64,000 bases of DNA from an uncultured Pelagibacteraceae bacterium (GCA_902566785.1 CACFKI010000003.1:1-64000); one strand, 5' to 3'. Positions 17,967 through 26,645 are shown, counted from the first letter of the stretch. The notes: generated from the sequence alone by a model not told the origin. Numbers and translations are program-made.

Positions 17967-18062
17967 TTTCAATCCTTGAGTGTAAAATTTAATATTTTTG
18001 AATTTATCCATAAATTAACTCAAAAAAGCAGAAAAATTGGAGATTACGATCAAAAGATATAG
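17967..18062 (+). pseudogene. Fossil 3' end of a phosphohexomutase gene
   Basis: A plus-strand frame ending at the TAG 18060-18062 reads NIFEFIHKLTQKSRKIGDYD and then QKI. It aligns without gaps to the last residues of the intact mutase upstream (NIFRFIDKILKENGNIGEYD, QKI): N-I-F, F-I, K, I-G, Y-D-Q-K-I are shared, and most differing codons in the conserved part are synonymous. There is no start codon or upstream domain, and similarity fades before about 17980. It is a relic of a homologous gene, left after recombination or replacement around the coiled-coil gene. Confidence 0.72.
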
Positions 18063-18069
18063 AATTTAA

Positions 18070-18510
18070 TCAGTGACATGCCTCATTAAATTTTTTAAGT
18101 CTCCAATAATTGTATGGCCATGGTGTTAAGAAACCAACAGTTAACATTATCGGAACTACCCACCAAGTTAATATTGCTCCACCTGTTAATAGGTAATCAG
18201 TCAAATTCATAGCTATTTCCATGCTAATCATTGAAATAAAACTCATACCAAGAGCTGTTTTTATGGCCTTAGATAAAGGAAATCTTTGTCTTAAAAGTAC
18301 AATAGTTTCAAGGATAATGCTTGTTATCAAACCATTAATTATTGCCAAAATCATTATACTTAATACCGGAAATGGAATTTTTGTTATCTGAAAAAAAAGA
18401 ATCGTACCAAAATCACCAATAGAACAACCTAAAACACACCATGCAGTATTTTGAGCGCTTCTTTTCCATGTATGTTTACAATTCCAATTAAAGTTTGATG
18501 CGACTTCCAT
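18070..18510 (-). CDS. DUF4396 membrane protein
   Basis: The 146-residue protein has an N-terminal W-K-R-S-A-x-N-T-x-W-C-x-x-G-C-S-I-G-D motif followed by four hydrophobic spans, and a TDYLLTGGAILTWWVVP segment. That N-terminal W-(K/R)-x-S-A...GC-x-I-G pattern matches what I know of DUF4396. The biochemical role of the family is unknown; it often lies near metal or copper functions in other bacteria. No operon partner is obvious; the next minus-strand gene (TauE) lies more than 130 bases away across a hairpin. Confidence 0.7.
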   Translation of the reverse strand: MEVASNFNWNCKHTWKRSAQNTAWCVLGCSIGDFGTILFFQITKIPFPVLSIMILAIINGLITSIILETIVLLRQRFPLSKAIKTALGMSFISMISMEIAMNLTDYLLTGGAILTWWVVPIMLTVGFLTPWPYNYWRLKKFNEACH

Positions 18511-18605
18511 GATGAATATTTAATTATCAAATATAAAAAATCAATGTGATAATTCAATCATTAAGTGTTTTAGAAAATTTAGAGAATCAAATATAAAAAT
18601 TAATT

Positions 18606-18645
18606 AGGGGCGGTAGAGGGAGACTGAAACCGCCTCTTTTTTTTT
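18606..18645 (+). terminator. Rho-independent terminator-like hairpin, T-run on the plus strand
   Basis: A nine-pair stem (18606-18614 with 18629-18637, GGCGGT/ACCGCC core) encloses a 14-base purine-rich loop and is followed on the plus strand by nine T's (18637-18645). Read on the minus strand, the same hairpin follows the stop codon of the TauE gene and is followed by a weaker T-rich stretch, so it may serve the minus strand too. No plus-strand gene is seen upstream. Confidence 0.6.
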
Positions 18646-19477
18646 ACAAGTTTAAATATCTGTAAATAAAAGTAGTTCCAACAACAAATAAAAATATACC
18701 AAATAAAGCTTGTACCTTAGATTTGTTAATTTTATGAACAGTATTTGCCCCTACTCTTGCCATTATAGTTGTAATTGGAATAAAAATTAAAAAAGCAGGA
18801 ATATTAATAAATCCAATACTTAATGGTAGGTTTGTATCTAAATATGATCCCGAAATTAAAAATCCTATAGCACCAAAAAGAGCAATAATAAATCCAATTG
18901 CAGCAGCACTTCCTATAGCTTTTTTAATCGGATATCCAAAATATTTTAAAACAGGAACATTCATGACGGCACCACCTATACCCATCGGGGCTGACACAAA
19001 TCCTGATATAAAACCAAAAGCTATTCTCGGTACAATGTTAAATTTTTTTTTAGTATTGATCTTTGAGTCAGTATTTAACAATAAATATGTTCCTAGAAAA
19101 TAAACTACTAGAGAAAAAAATAATACCAAGGACTTAGTTTGCATTATGGCAGCGAAAATTGTACCAATTAACACTCCAATAACAACAAATATTCCATAAG
19201 TTTTAATTATATTTGCATCTACAAAATTATTTTTTCTATGGGTTAATACAGAAACTACAGAAGTTGGAATGATTATTGCAAACGATGTCCCTACTGCTAA
19301 GTGCATTATATAATTTTTATCAATATTAAATGTTTCGAAAATAAAAAATAAAAAAGGAACTGTTATTAATCCTCCACCTATACCAAAAAGACCCGCAAAA
19401 AATCCAACTGGAAAAGCAGTTATTACCATAAGTAATATAAAAAGAGAATATTCGTTTGATAAAATCGAGTTTATCAA
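18644..19477 (-). CDS. TauE/SafE-family sulfite/anion exporter
   Basis: The 277-residue protein has about eight membrane spans in two repeats, each with the family's glycine-rich motif (FFAGLFGIGGGLITVPFL near residue 30 and FVSAPMGIGGAVMNVPVL near residue 160). Family members export sulfite, sulfoacetate or related anions produced in sulfonate catabolism, although many are uncharacterised. Translation probably starts at a TTG one base after the dusA stop, behind GTAGG. That makes it the last gene of a minus-strand rpoZ-dusA-tauE string. A sulfite-export role would fit the sulfonate genes at 48-61 kb, but no linkage is shown. Confidence 0.8.
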   Translation of the reverse strand: MINSILSNEYSLFILLMVITAFPVGFFAGLFGIGGGLITVPFLFFIFETFNIDKNYIMHLAVGTSFAIIIPTSVVSVLTHRKNNFVDANIIKTYGIFVVIGVLIGTIFAAIMQTKSLVLFFSLVVYFLGTYLLLNTDSKINTKKKFNIVPRIAFGFISGFVSAPMGIGGAVMNVPVLKYFGYPIKKAIGSAAAIGFIIALFGAIGFLISGSYLDTNLPLSIGFINIPAFLIFIPITTIMARVGANTVHKINKSKVQALFGIFLFVVGTTFIYRYLNL

Positions 19478-19478
19478 T

Positions 19479-20462
19479 TTAACCTACTGAATGTGCTTGA
19501 GGTGCTAATTTTACTTTATCCATTATATGATCTATTTTTTTTATGTCTGCATCTCTTACACATAAATTTTCACTTAAATACCTTTTCCAAAAACTTGATC
19601 CTGTTTGTCCATGGAATAATCCAAGTGTATGCCTCATAATTTGATTTAGTTGAGTTCCATTACTAATCTCTTTTTTAATATATGGTATTAAACTTTCAAT
19701 AACTTCTTGTCTTGTTAGTACATTGTTATTATTAAAAATATTTTTCTCAATCTCAGCTAAAAAATATGGAGAATGATATACTGCTCTACCAATCATCACG
19801 CCATCAACTTTAGTTAAGTGTTCTTGGATCTGATCAGTAGATGTTATGCCTCCATTAATTATTACCTGATCATTTTTAAAATCTTTCTTTAATTTATACA
19901 CAACATCATATTTTAAAGGAGGAATATTTAAATTTTGTTTAGGTGTGAACTTGCCCAATACTGCTTTTCTTGCATGAATAATAAACTTGCTAACGCCAGT
20001 GTTTTTAAGTTTGGTTATAAAGTTATATAAATTTTCATAATCTTCTATATCGTCATAACCAATTCTAGTTTTTATTGTTACCGGTAAATTCGTAGAATTT
20101 TGCATTTCAGATAGACATTCAGCTACCAGATCAGGTTCCTTCATTAAGCATGCTCCAAATTTATTTTTTTGAACCTTTTTACTTGGACAACCCAAATTTA
20201 AATTAATTTCATCATAACCAAATTCCTCACCTAGTTTAGCTGCGTTTGCTAAAAGTTTTGGGGATGATCCACCAACTTGTAGAGCTACTGGTTTCTCATT
20301 TATATTAAATGAAAGTAATTTTTTTTTGTCTCCCCTATCGATTGCCTCTGAAACAATCATTTCTGTATACAAAAGAGTATTCTTGCTTATTAACCTTAAA
20401 AAATATCTTTCGTGACGATCTGTGCAATCCATCATTGGAGCTACTGATACTTTTCTGATCAT
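19479..20462 (-). CDS. dusA: tRNA-dihydrouridine synthase A
   Basis: The 327-residue FMN enzyme reduces uridines in tRNA D-loops. It begins KVSVAPMMDCTDRHERYFLR, the DusA-type opening, and has the catalytic cysteine in NLGCPSKKVQKNKFGACLM. It also has TIKTRIGYDD, FIIHARKAVLGKFTPKQN (the DusA-specific H-A-R-K-A-x-L-x-G-x-x-x-K-x-N) and NGGI with GVMIGRAVYHSPY for FMN phosphate binding. It sits between rpoZ and the TauE-like gene on the same strand. Confidence 0.93.
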   Translation of the reverse strand: MIRKVSVAPMMDCTDRHERYFLRLISKNTLLYTEMIVSEAIDRGDKKKLLSFNINEKPVALQVGGSSPKLLANAAKLGEEFGYDEINLNLGCPSKKVQKNKFGACLMKEPDLVAECLSEMQNSTNLPVTIKTRIGYDDIEDYENLYNFITKLKNTGVSKFIIHARKAVLGKFTPKQNLNIPPLKYDVVYKLKKDFKNDQVIINGGITSTDQIQEHLTKVDGVMIGRAVYHSPYFLAEIEKNIFNNNNVLTRQEVIESLIPYIKKEISNGTQLNQIMRHTLGLFHGQTGSSFWKRYLSENLCVRDADIKKIDHIMDKVKLAPQAHSVG

Positions 20463-20486
20463 AATATAAGTTATTATATTATTTAA

Positions 20487-21023
20487 TTAATTATTTGAAG
20501 TGTCCGAATCCTCTTGCTCAACACCAGCGATTTCTTCATCCTTTAGATTGTCTAAAGAAACATTCTGTTCACCATCATCAGATTCGTCAACCGAAGGTTC
20601 ACTTTCAATTTTTTGATCCTCAGGTGAATTTTGAAGTTCTGCTAAGTCTTCTTTTGAAACCTGAATTTTTTCTGGAATTTTTCTAGCTCTTTTAGAAGGA
20701 AGTATAGGTACTCCACTTTTTGAAATTTCACCTTTATACAAGTTTTCAAAATCATCACCTACAACTTCGTCCTCATCTGAAGTATCGTCAATTTGTTCAA
20801 CATGTTTTCTCAACTTATATACTGCGCTTTCAACTAAATCTTTTACTTGAATTTTTTCCTCTGCTATTTCTCTTAAAGATATAACAGTGTTTTTATCATT
20901 ATCTCTATCTAACGTAGGTTCTAATCCTGAGTTTAATTGTGTAGCTCTCTCTTTCGCTACTAAAACAAGTTCATAAGGACTTTCTACTTTATCAATACAA
21001 TCTTCTACTGTAACTCTTGCCAT
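20487..21023 (-). CDS. rpoZ: RNA polymerase omega subunit with long acidic tail
   Basis: The N-terminal 70 residues are omega: [20 protein letters not shown], then [13 protein letters not shown] and a [14 protein letters not shown] segment that contacts beta-prime. Omega is about 90 residues in E. coli and somewhat longer in alphaproteobacteria. Here it continues to 178 residues with a low-complexity, strongly acidic extension ([20 protein letters not shown], later runs of E, D, S). The extension is probably disordered and its role is unknown. No spoT/rel gene, a frequent partner, follows; dusA does. Confidence 0.88.
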   Translation of the reverse strand: MARVTVEDCIDKVESPYELVLVAKERATQLNSGLEPTLDRDNDKNTVISLREIAEEKIQVKDLVESAVYKLRKHVEQIDDTSDEDEVVGDDFENLYKGEISKSGVPILPSKRARKIPEKIQVSKEDLAELQNSPEDQKIESEPSVDESDDGEQNVSLDNLKDEEIAGVEQEDSDTSNN

Positions 21024-21064
21024 GCCAGGTGTTTATACTCACAATAAAACAAAATCAAGGATTT

Positions 21065-22273
21065 TTACAATTTTATTGGATTGAGTGTTTTTCGTATTAA
21101 AAAAAGAGATATTAAGGATATTGATATATAAATAGCAGAAATTAAAGCAATTTGCTCAATTGAAAAACCATTATCAATAAGAATACCAAATAAAGCAGTT
21201 CCAAAAGCTGTTGCAAATACCATTAAAGCTGTTGTCAAAGCCTTTATCGAGCCAATATATTTTACCCCATAAATCTCAGCCCATGTTGATGATCCCAACA
21301 CGTTGGCAAATCCATTAGAGATACCTATGAGACCTAAAAAGATAAAAGAAGTTATTGGGTGGTTAAAATAAATTATAACAATAACTGAAATTAACAATGG
21401 TATATTCATAAATACTAAAAGTTTTCTACTTGTAAATTTATCTATTAAGAAACCCGATAAAAATAATGTTATTACAGATAATACTGAATAAGCCATAAAA
21501 GATTGAGCTATAATAAAAGGGCCCCAATTTTTAGACTCTAAAATGAAAGATTGATAAACAAATGTACCAGTAGCAATCCAAGGCATTGCAAGCATATTTG
21601 CACAAATAATATAAAATCTATAATCTTTAATAACTTCAATTCTTTTCCAATCTTTTATTTTATTAAATGTGGAATTTTTATCATCCCCAGTTTCTCTAGA
21701 GTCAAAATTTAGATTTCTGACAAGAAAATATGAAGCAGCAGGAAGAAAAATAATTACAATTATTGAAATTATTAACCATATATTTTTCCAATCATATATT
21801 GCTAGAAGATAAACTATTAATACTGGAAGAATAAATTCAGCTGTAGACAATCCAAACCAGCCTGTGCTTAAAGCTTTTCCTCTTGATTTTGTAAAATATC
21901 TTGAAATAGTAGTAGTTGCAGTATGAGACATCATGCCTTGGCCAGCGAATCTCATTAAAAAAATTGCAATAAATAAAAATGTTATTGATGAAATTTTTGA
22001 AAAGAAAAAAGATGAGAAAGAAAGTAATATAATTACAAATAAAGCAAACTTAGAAATATTAATATCATCTATTTTTTTACCTACCCAAATTAAAAGGAAG
22101 CTACTTAATAATGTTGCTGATGCATAAATTGAGCCAAACTGGCCATGCGTAATAGAAAGTTCATTTCTGATGCTTGAGTTAAAAAGTCCTAAAAAAAAAC
22201 TCTGTCCAAAACTAGAAAAAAATGTAAATATGAATCCAAATAAAATTACTTTTAAACTTAAATTTTTAAACAT
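21065..22273 (-). CDS. Major facilitator superfamily transporter
   Basis: The 402-residue inner-membrane protein has twelve predicted spans. The MFS loop after span 2 reads VGKKIDDINISKFA (degenerate G-x-x-x-D) and a loop TKSRGKALSTGWFGLS lies after span 4. A charged central loop near residue 205 (NFDSRETGDDKNS) separates the halves. The substrate cannot be read from sequence; organic-acid carriers of the OFA/MCT-like type are a possibility. Its start codon lies only eight bases from that of the divergent dehydrogenase at 22282, so their promoters must overlap each other's coding regions. Confidence 0.8.
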   Translation of the reverse strand: MFKNLSLKVILFGFIFTFFSSFGQSFFLGLFNSSIRNELSITHGQFGSIYASATLLSSFLLIWVGKKIDDINISKFALFVIILLSFSSFFFSKISSITFLFIAIFLMRFAGQGMMSHTATTTISRYFTKSRGKALSTGWFGLSTAEFILPVLIVYLLAIYDWKNIWLIISIIVIIFLPAASYFLVRNLNFDSRETGDDKNSTFNKIKDWKRIEVIKDYRFYIICANMLAMPWIATGTFVYQSFILESKNWGPFIIAQSFMAYSVLSVITLFLSGFLIDKFTSRKLLVFMNIPLLISVIVIIYFNHPITSFIFLGLIGISNGFANVLGSSTWAEIYGVKYIGSIKALTTALMVFATAFGTALFGILIDNGFSIEQIALISAIYISISLISLFLIRKTLNPIKL

Positions 22274-22281
22274 ATAAATTT

Positions 22282-23151
22282 ATGACTTGTAACGTTACTT
22301 TCATTGGTCTTGGTGTAATGGGTTATCCAATGGCTGGTTATATATCAAAAGCAGGACACAATGTAACTGTTTTTAACAGAACAAAATCAAAAGCTGAAAA
22401 ATGGATTAAAGAATATAAAGGGAAAATGGCAGAAACACCTGCTGAGGCATCTAAGGATGCTGAATATATTTTTACATGTGTTGGAAATGATAATGATTTG
22501 AGAGAAGTGACATTTGGAGAAAATGGAGCATTTAAAACTATTAAAAAGGGATCGGTATATATTGATAACACAACAGCCTCCGCAACAATTGCTAGAGAAA
22601 TTTATGAATACGCTAAAAAAAATGGATTTGGAGCTTTAGATGCACCTGTATCTGGTGGACAAGCTGGTGCAGAAAATGGTGCCTTAACAGTTATGATTGG
22701 TGGAGATCAGCCAGACTTTGATAAAGCTAAAGACAAAATTGATTGTTACAGTAAAAAAATGAAGCTTCTTGGTAAAGCAGGAAGTGGTCAACTTGCTAAA
22801 ATGGTAAATCAAATTTGTATAGCTGGATTAGTTCAGGGTTTATCTGAGGGAATTAATTTTGGAATGAGAGCTGGATTAAAAATGGAAGATGTTATTGAGG
22901 TAATATCAAAAGGTGCGGCTCAATCTTGGCAAATGGAAAATAGATACAAAACAATGATTGATGATAAATTTGATTTTGGTTTTGCAGTTGATTGGATGAG
23001 AAAAGATTTAAAAATTGCAATGGATGAAGCTAAAAATAATGGCTCACTTTTACCAGTAACAGAACTAGTAGATAAATATTACGGTGAAGTTCAAGGAATG
23101 GGTGGAAATCGTTGGGATACTTCAAGCTTAATTAAAAGATTTAGAAAGTAA
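22282..23151 (+). CDS. NAD(P)-dependent 3-hydroxyisobutyrate dehydrogenase-family oxidoreductase
   Basis: The 289-residue beta-hydroxyacid dehydrogenase starts with the Rossmann motif FIGLGVMGYPMAGYISKAGH. It has the substrate-binding DAPVSGGQAGAENGAL near residue 118 and the catalytic lysine in GQLAKMVNQI near residue 170, with a helical C-terminal domain. Members act on 3-hydroxyisobutyrate, tartronate semialdehyde, glyoxylate/succinic semialdehyde or sulfolactaldehyde, so the substrate is open. It is followed after three bases by an FMN-binding-fold protein and a carbonic-anhydrase-like protein, probably one plus-strand operon. Confidence 0.85.
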   Translation: MTCNVTFIGLGVMGYPMAGYISKAGHNVTVFNRTKSKAEKWIKEYKGKMAETPAEASKDAEYIFTCVGNDNDLREVTFGENGAFKTIKKGSVYIDNTTASATIAREIYEYAKKNGFGALDAPVSGGQAGAENGALTVMIGGDQPDFDKAKDKIDCYSKKMKLLGKAGSGQLAKMVNQICIAGLVQGLSEGINFGMRAGLKMEDVIEVISKGAAQSWQMENRYKTMIDDKFDFGFAVDWMRKDLKIAMDEAKNNGSLLPVTELVDKYYGEVQGMGGNRWDTSSLIKRFRK

Positions 23152-23154
23152 TGT

Positions 23155-23754
23155 ATGCAACCAGCATACTATGAAAATTTAGGCGAAATTCAGAATAAAT
23201 ATTGGTCAATGTTGAATGATGCTGTAACTAATAGATCTTCACCATTTAGAATTCCGGTTTTTATTTGTGCATATCAAAATGAAATTGAGGGAAGAATAGT
23301 TGTTTTAAGAAAATCTGATAGGGATAATAATTTACTACAGTTTCATACAGATCTTAGATCTCCAAAAGTAGAAATTTTAAAAAAGAACAATAGAGCATCA
23401 TTGCTTTTCTATGACAAAGAGGAAAAAATCCAATTAAGAGTTAAAGTTGAGTGTGAAATAAACAATCAAAATTCAATAACAGAAGAGTCTTGGAAAAAAA
23501 CACAACATATAAGTAGAAGATGTTATTTAACGGATAGTCCACCTGGAACTCACTCAGAAACTCCAACTTCTGGAATGATATCTAAGTTAGAAGATTTTGA
23601 TTATACAATGGAACAAAGTGAAGATGGTTACAAAAATTTTACAGTTATTAAATGCAAAATTAAATCTATTGAATGGCTTTACCTTGCGGCTAAAGGACAT
23701 CGAAGAGCAAAATTTGATTTAGAAAATAAAAAAGAAAGTTGGCTGGTACCATAA
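23155..23754 (+). CDS. Pyridoxamine 5'-phosphate oxidase-like FMN-binding protein
   Basis: The 199-residue split-barrel protein has the pattern seen in PNPOx-like proteins: GRIVVLRKSDRDNNLLQFHT, then DLRSPKVEIL and ASLLFYDKEEKIQLRV, and a conserved SRRCYLTDSPPG stretch with a C-terminal W-L-x-L-x-x-x-G-H-R-R-A-x-F. The missing canonical PNPOx C-terminal R-L-x-P suggests a flavin-binding relative rather than true PdxH. It starts three bases after the dehydrogenase stop and shares one base with the next gene (TAATG). Confidence 0.72.
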   Translation: MQPAYYENLGEIQNKYWSMLNDAVTNRSSPFRIPVFICAYQNEIEGRIVVLRKSDRDNNLLQFHTDLRSPKVEILKKNNRASLLFYDKEEKIQLRVKVECEINNQNSITEESWKKTQHISRRCYLTDSPPGTHSETPTSGMISKLEDFDYTMEQSEDGYKNFTVIKCKIKSIEWLYLAAKGHRRAKFDLENKKESWLVP

Positions 23755-24149
23755 TGAAGAAATATGAAGCAATGGTCCTATCTTGTATAGACCCAAGGTT
23801 TCAACCAAAAGTTTACAAATATTTAAAAGTAAAAAAACTAACTGGAAAATATAGTTCATTTACTATCGCGGGTGCAGCTATTGGGGTAACAGCAAAAAAA
23901 TTTAAAAAATGGCATTCTACTTTTTTTGATAATTTATCTACGTCAATCAAATTACATAAGATTAATAAGCTAACAGTAATTAATCATCAGGACTGTGGAG
24001 CTGCAAAAATTATAAATGGTAACAAAAAATTTAATTTATTAATTGAAAAAAAAATTCACAAAGACTCATTTCGAAAGATTAAAAAAATTGTTAATAAAAA
24101 ATTTCCAAATTTACAAATAAGTTTTAAAGTTTTAAAGTTAAAAGATTGA
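23754..24149 (+). CDS. Short beta-carbonic-anhydrase-like protein
   Basis: The 131-residue protein keeps the beta-carbonic anhydrase zinc motifs: C-x-D-x-R in LSCIDPRFQP near the N-terminus and H-x-x-C in INHQDCGAAKI near residue 80, with a G-A-A-I-G segment between them. True beta-CAs are about 200 residues, so this is a short relative whose activity is uncertain. The ATG at 23754, overlapping the previous stop, is chosen over an in-frame TTG 15 bases upstream. The C-terminal half is rich in lysine. Confidence 0.65.
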   Translation: MKKYEAMVLSCIDPRFQPKVYKYLKVKKLTGKYSSFTIAGAAIGVTAKKFKKWHSTFFDNLSTSIKLHKINKLTVINHQDCGAAKIINGNKKFNLLIEKKIHKDSFRKIKKIVNKKFPNLQISFKVLKLKD

Positions 24150-24158
24150 TACAAGAAA

Positions 24159-24449
24159 TCATATCCCTTTTACAATTATATTGATTCCTTCTGCGTTATT
24201 TAAACGAATTTCTTTTACAGGCTTGTATTCATCTGAATTATACCATTCTAAAGCTTTTTCGTAAGAAGGGAATTTTATGATAACAATTCTTGGAAATTTA
24301 TCCTCACCTTCAACAACTTTATATTCTCCATTTCGAACGATATACTCTCCTCCAAATTTTTTAACCACTTCTGTAACCTTTGATACGTACTCTTTATAAT
24401 TTTCTGAATTTGTGACTTTTAATTGAGCTATTACGTATCCTGATGACAT
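24159..24449 (-). CDS. DUF1330 (dimeric alpha-beta barrel) protein
   Basis: The 96-residue protein matches the DUF1330 pattern: Y-V-I-A-Q-L-K-V-T-N near the start, F-G-G-E-Y-I-V-R-N-G, V-E-G-x-x-x-x-P-R-I-V-I-I-K-F-P-S and A-L-E-W-Y-N-S-x-E-Y-x-P. These small ferredoxin-like proteins have no assigned function. It lies ten bases downstream of the gamma-carbonic-anhydrase-like gene on the same strand and is convergent with the beta-CA-like gene. Confidence 0.82.
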   Translation of the reverse strand: MSSGYVIAQLKVTNSENYKEYVSKVTEVVKKFGGEYIVRNGEYKVVEGEDKFPRIVIIKFPSYEKALEWYNSDEYKPVKEIRLNNAEGINIIVKGI

Positions 24450-24459
24450 AAATTTACTA

Positions 24460-24972
24460 TTAAAAAATTGATTTAGAATATTTTTTCCAGTTATCTTGGT
24501 AATGTTTCGTATTTTCAGTTATGGCCTTTTTTTCTTCTTCGGTAACTTCTCTTACAACTTTTCCAGGAGAGCCTATTACTAAAGAATTATCTGGAATTTC
24601 TTTATTTTCAGTGATTAATGCTTTTGCACCTATAATACAATTTTTTCCTATCTTGGCATTATTTAGAATTACTGCACCAATACCAATTAAACTGTTATCC
24701 CCTATCGTACATCCATGAAGCATTACCATATGCCCTATGGTTACATTCTTTCCAATTTTTAAAGGATATCCTGGATCAGTATGCAAAACACTTCCGTCTT
24801 GAACGTTAGACCCCTCACCTATATGAATATTTTCTACATCTCCTCTTAAAGTTGCATTGAACCATATGCTGGTATTTTTTTCTAATGTAACATCTCCAAT
24901 TACTACAGCATTTGGAGCCACCCAATTATCGCCAGAATTTTTTGGTTTTTTATCTTTTAAATCGTAAAACAT
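24460..24972 (-). CDS. Gamma-carbonic anhydrase-family hexapeptide-repeat protein
   Basis: The 170-residue left-handed beta-helix protein shows the family layout: [31 protein letters not shown][14 protein letters not shown], then [14 protein letters not shown] with the metal-ligand histidines, and a [15 protein letters not shown]-terminus. Members (YrdA, PaaY) are zinc or iron proteins, sometimes with carbonic anhydrase or thioesterase activity. It is divergent from the thioredoxin-fold gene at 24992 by about 20 bases. Confidence 0.88.
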   Translation of the reverse strand: MFYDLKDKKPKNSGDNWVAPNAVVIGDVTLEKNTSIWFNATLRGDVENIHIGEGSNVQDGSVLHTDPGYPLKIGKNVTIGHMVMLHGCTIGDNSLIGIGAVILNNAKIGKNCIIGAKALITENKEIPDNSLVIGSPGKVVREVTEEEKKAITENTKHYQDNWKKYSKSIF

Positions 24973-24991
24973 AATTTATAAATAATTTATC

Positions 24992-25549
24992 ATGACACTT
25001 ACAAAAACTCCAATATGTGATTTTGGAAAAAAAGCAGATTCTTTCAACCTTTTATCGACTGATAACAAGAAAATTGAACTTAATAACATTAGAGGTGAAA
25101 AAGGAACATTGATAATGTTCATTTGTAATCATTGTCCTTATGTTAAAGCAGTAATTAAAGATATTGTAAATGATTGTAAAGAATTAGAAAAAATTGGAAT
25201 TAAATCTGTAGCTATCTGCTCAAATGATGTAAAAAATTATCCAGAAGACTCTTTTGAAAATATGATTGTATTTGCAAAGGAGAATAATTTTAATTTTCCT
25301 TACTTAATTGATGAAACTCAAAATGTAGCTAAAACTTATGATGCAGTTTGTACCCCAGATTTTTTTGGGTACAATAGTAATCTGGAATTGCAATACAGAG
25401 GTAGAATAAGAGAGTTAAAAGACTTAAAACCCGTAAGAGAAGGTGAAAGTGATTTGCTGAAAGCAATGAAACAGATAGCAGAAACTGGTAATGGACCAAA
25501 AGATCAAATCCCAAGTATGGGTTGTAATATTAAGTGGTTTAATAATTAA
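24992..25549 (+). CDS. Thioredoxin-fold AhpC/TSA-like protein
   Basis: The 185-residue protein has a peroxiredoxin/TlpA-type fold with the redox motif C-N-H-C-P-Y-V (residues about 48-54), preceded by GEKGTLIMFI and followed by SVAICSNDVKNYPEDSFENM. The late segment VCTPDFFGYNSNLELQYRGR has the conserved cis-proline and strand of this family. It probably acts as a cytoplasmic thiol oxidoreductase or peroxidase. Its stop overlaps the glycosyltransferase start by one base (TAATG). Confidence 0.82.
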   Translation: MTLTKTPICDFGKKADSFNLLSTDNKKIELNNIRGEKGTLIMFICNHCPYVKAVIKDIVNDCKELEKIGIKSVAICSNDVKNYPEDSFENMIVFAKENNFNFPYLIDETQNVAKTYDAVCTPDFFGYNSNLELQYRGRIRELKDLKPVREGESDLLKAMKQIAETGNGPKDQIPSMGCNIKWFNN

Positions 25550-26631
25550 TGTATTTAATTGTAACTAGATCTTTTCCTCCAGAAGTTGGAGGAATGCAAA
25601 ATTTAATGTGGGGGTTAACATATTCTCTTTCAAAATATGATTTGGTAAAAGTCTTTGCTGATTATAATGATAATTATAAAGAACATGATAAAAATGTTTC
25701 ATTTTCTATAGATAGAGTTGGGGGAATTAAATTTTTAAGAAAACATAGAAAAGCATATTTGGTAAATGAATATATAAAAAATAATAAAAATTTAAAATGT
25801 GTGATAGCGGATCATTGGAAAAGTATAGAATTGGTTAATACATCAAAAAAGAAAATTTGTTTAATACATTCAAAAGAAATTAATTTTAAAAAAGGTTCAT
25901 TCTCAAATAAACGAATAATAAAAGCTTTTAAAAATGTAGATAAAATTGTAGCTAATTCTATATTTACCAAAAATCTGGCCGTAGAAATAGGTTTGGATGA
26001 AAATAAGATTGTAGTTATAAATCCAGGAGTGTTCCCAATAAGTGATTTTAGCAAACCAGTTATAAAAGAAGCGGAAAACATATTAAAAGATAAAAGCCCA
26101 AGACTAATTACAGTCTCAAGATTTGATAAAAGAAAAAATCATGAAAAAATCATAATGGCTTTAAGAAATTTAAAACAAATATACCCTAAAATTACATATA
26201 CATGTATTGGTTATGGTGATGAGGAAAAAAATATTAAAAGTCTTGTTAAAGAGCTTCAATTAGATGACCAAGTTACTTTTCTAAAAAATATATCTCAAGA
26301 TCTAAAGAATGCTTTGGTATATAAATCTAATATTTTTGTGATGCCATCAATAGTGCATAAAACTTCTGTTGAAGGGTTTGGTATTGCATATGTGGAAGCG
26401 GCTCAACTTGGAATACCCTCAATTGGTGGAAAAGATGGTGGAGCATCTGATGCTATAAAACATAATGAAACAGGAATCATTTGTGATGGAAATAGCTTAG
26501 AAGATATTTATTCTAGTATTGATTTAATTTTAAAAAATAATTCATATTTAGAAATGGGCAAAAAAGCTAAAGAATATTCTTCTAAATTTGATTGGGGCAA
26601 TATAGTTAAAGAATATTTAAGAATTTTATAG
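25549..26631 (+). CDS. Glycosyltransferase family 4
   Basis: The 360-residue GT-B protein begins with FPPEVGGMQNLMWGL (donor/acceptor loop of GT4 enzymes) and has the nucleotide-sugar domain with ITVSRFDKRKNHEKI, then GYGDEEKNIKSL and the E-x7-E type motif in SVEGFGIAYVEAAQLGIPSI. It probably adds a sugar to a surface glycan or lipid. Donor and acceptor are not predictable. A membrane protein and a GT9 heptosyltransferase-like gene follow. Confidence 0.85.
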   Translation: MYLIVTRSFPPEVGGMQNLMWGLTYSLSKYDLVKVFADYNDNYKEHDKNVSFSIDRVGGIKFLRKHRKAYLVNEYIKNNKNLKCVIADHWKSIELVNTSKKKICLIHSKEINFKKGSFSNKRIIKAFKNVDKIVANSIFTKNLAVEIGLDENKIVVINPGVFPISDFSKPVIKEAENILKDKSPRLITVSRFDKRKNHEKIIMALRNLKQIYPKITYTCIGYGDEEKNIKSLVKELQLDDQVTFLKNISQDLKNALVYKSNIFVMPSIVHKTSVEGFGIAYVEAAQLGIPSIGGKDGGASDAIKHNETGIICDGNSLEDIYSSIDLILKNNSYLEMGKKAKEYSSKFDWGNIVKEYLRIL

Positions 26632-26645
26632 TATAAATAAAAATT

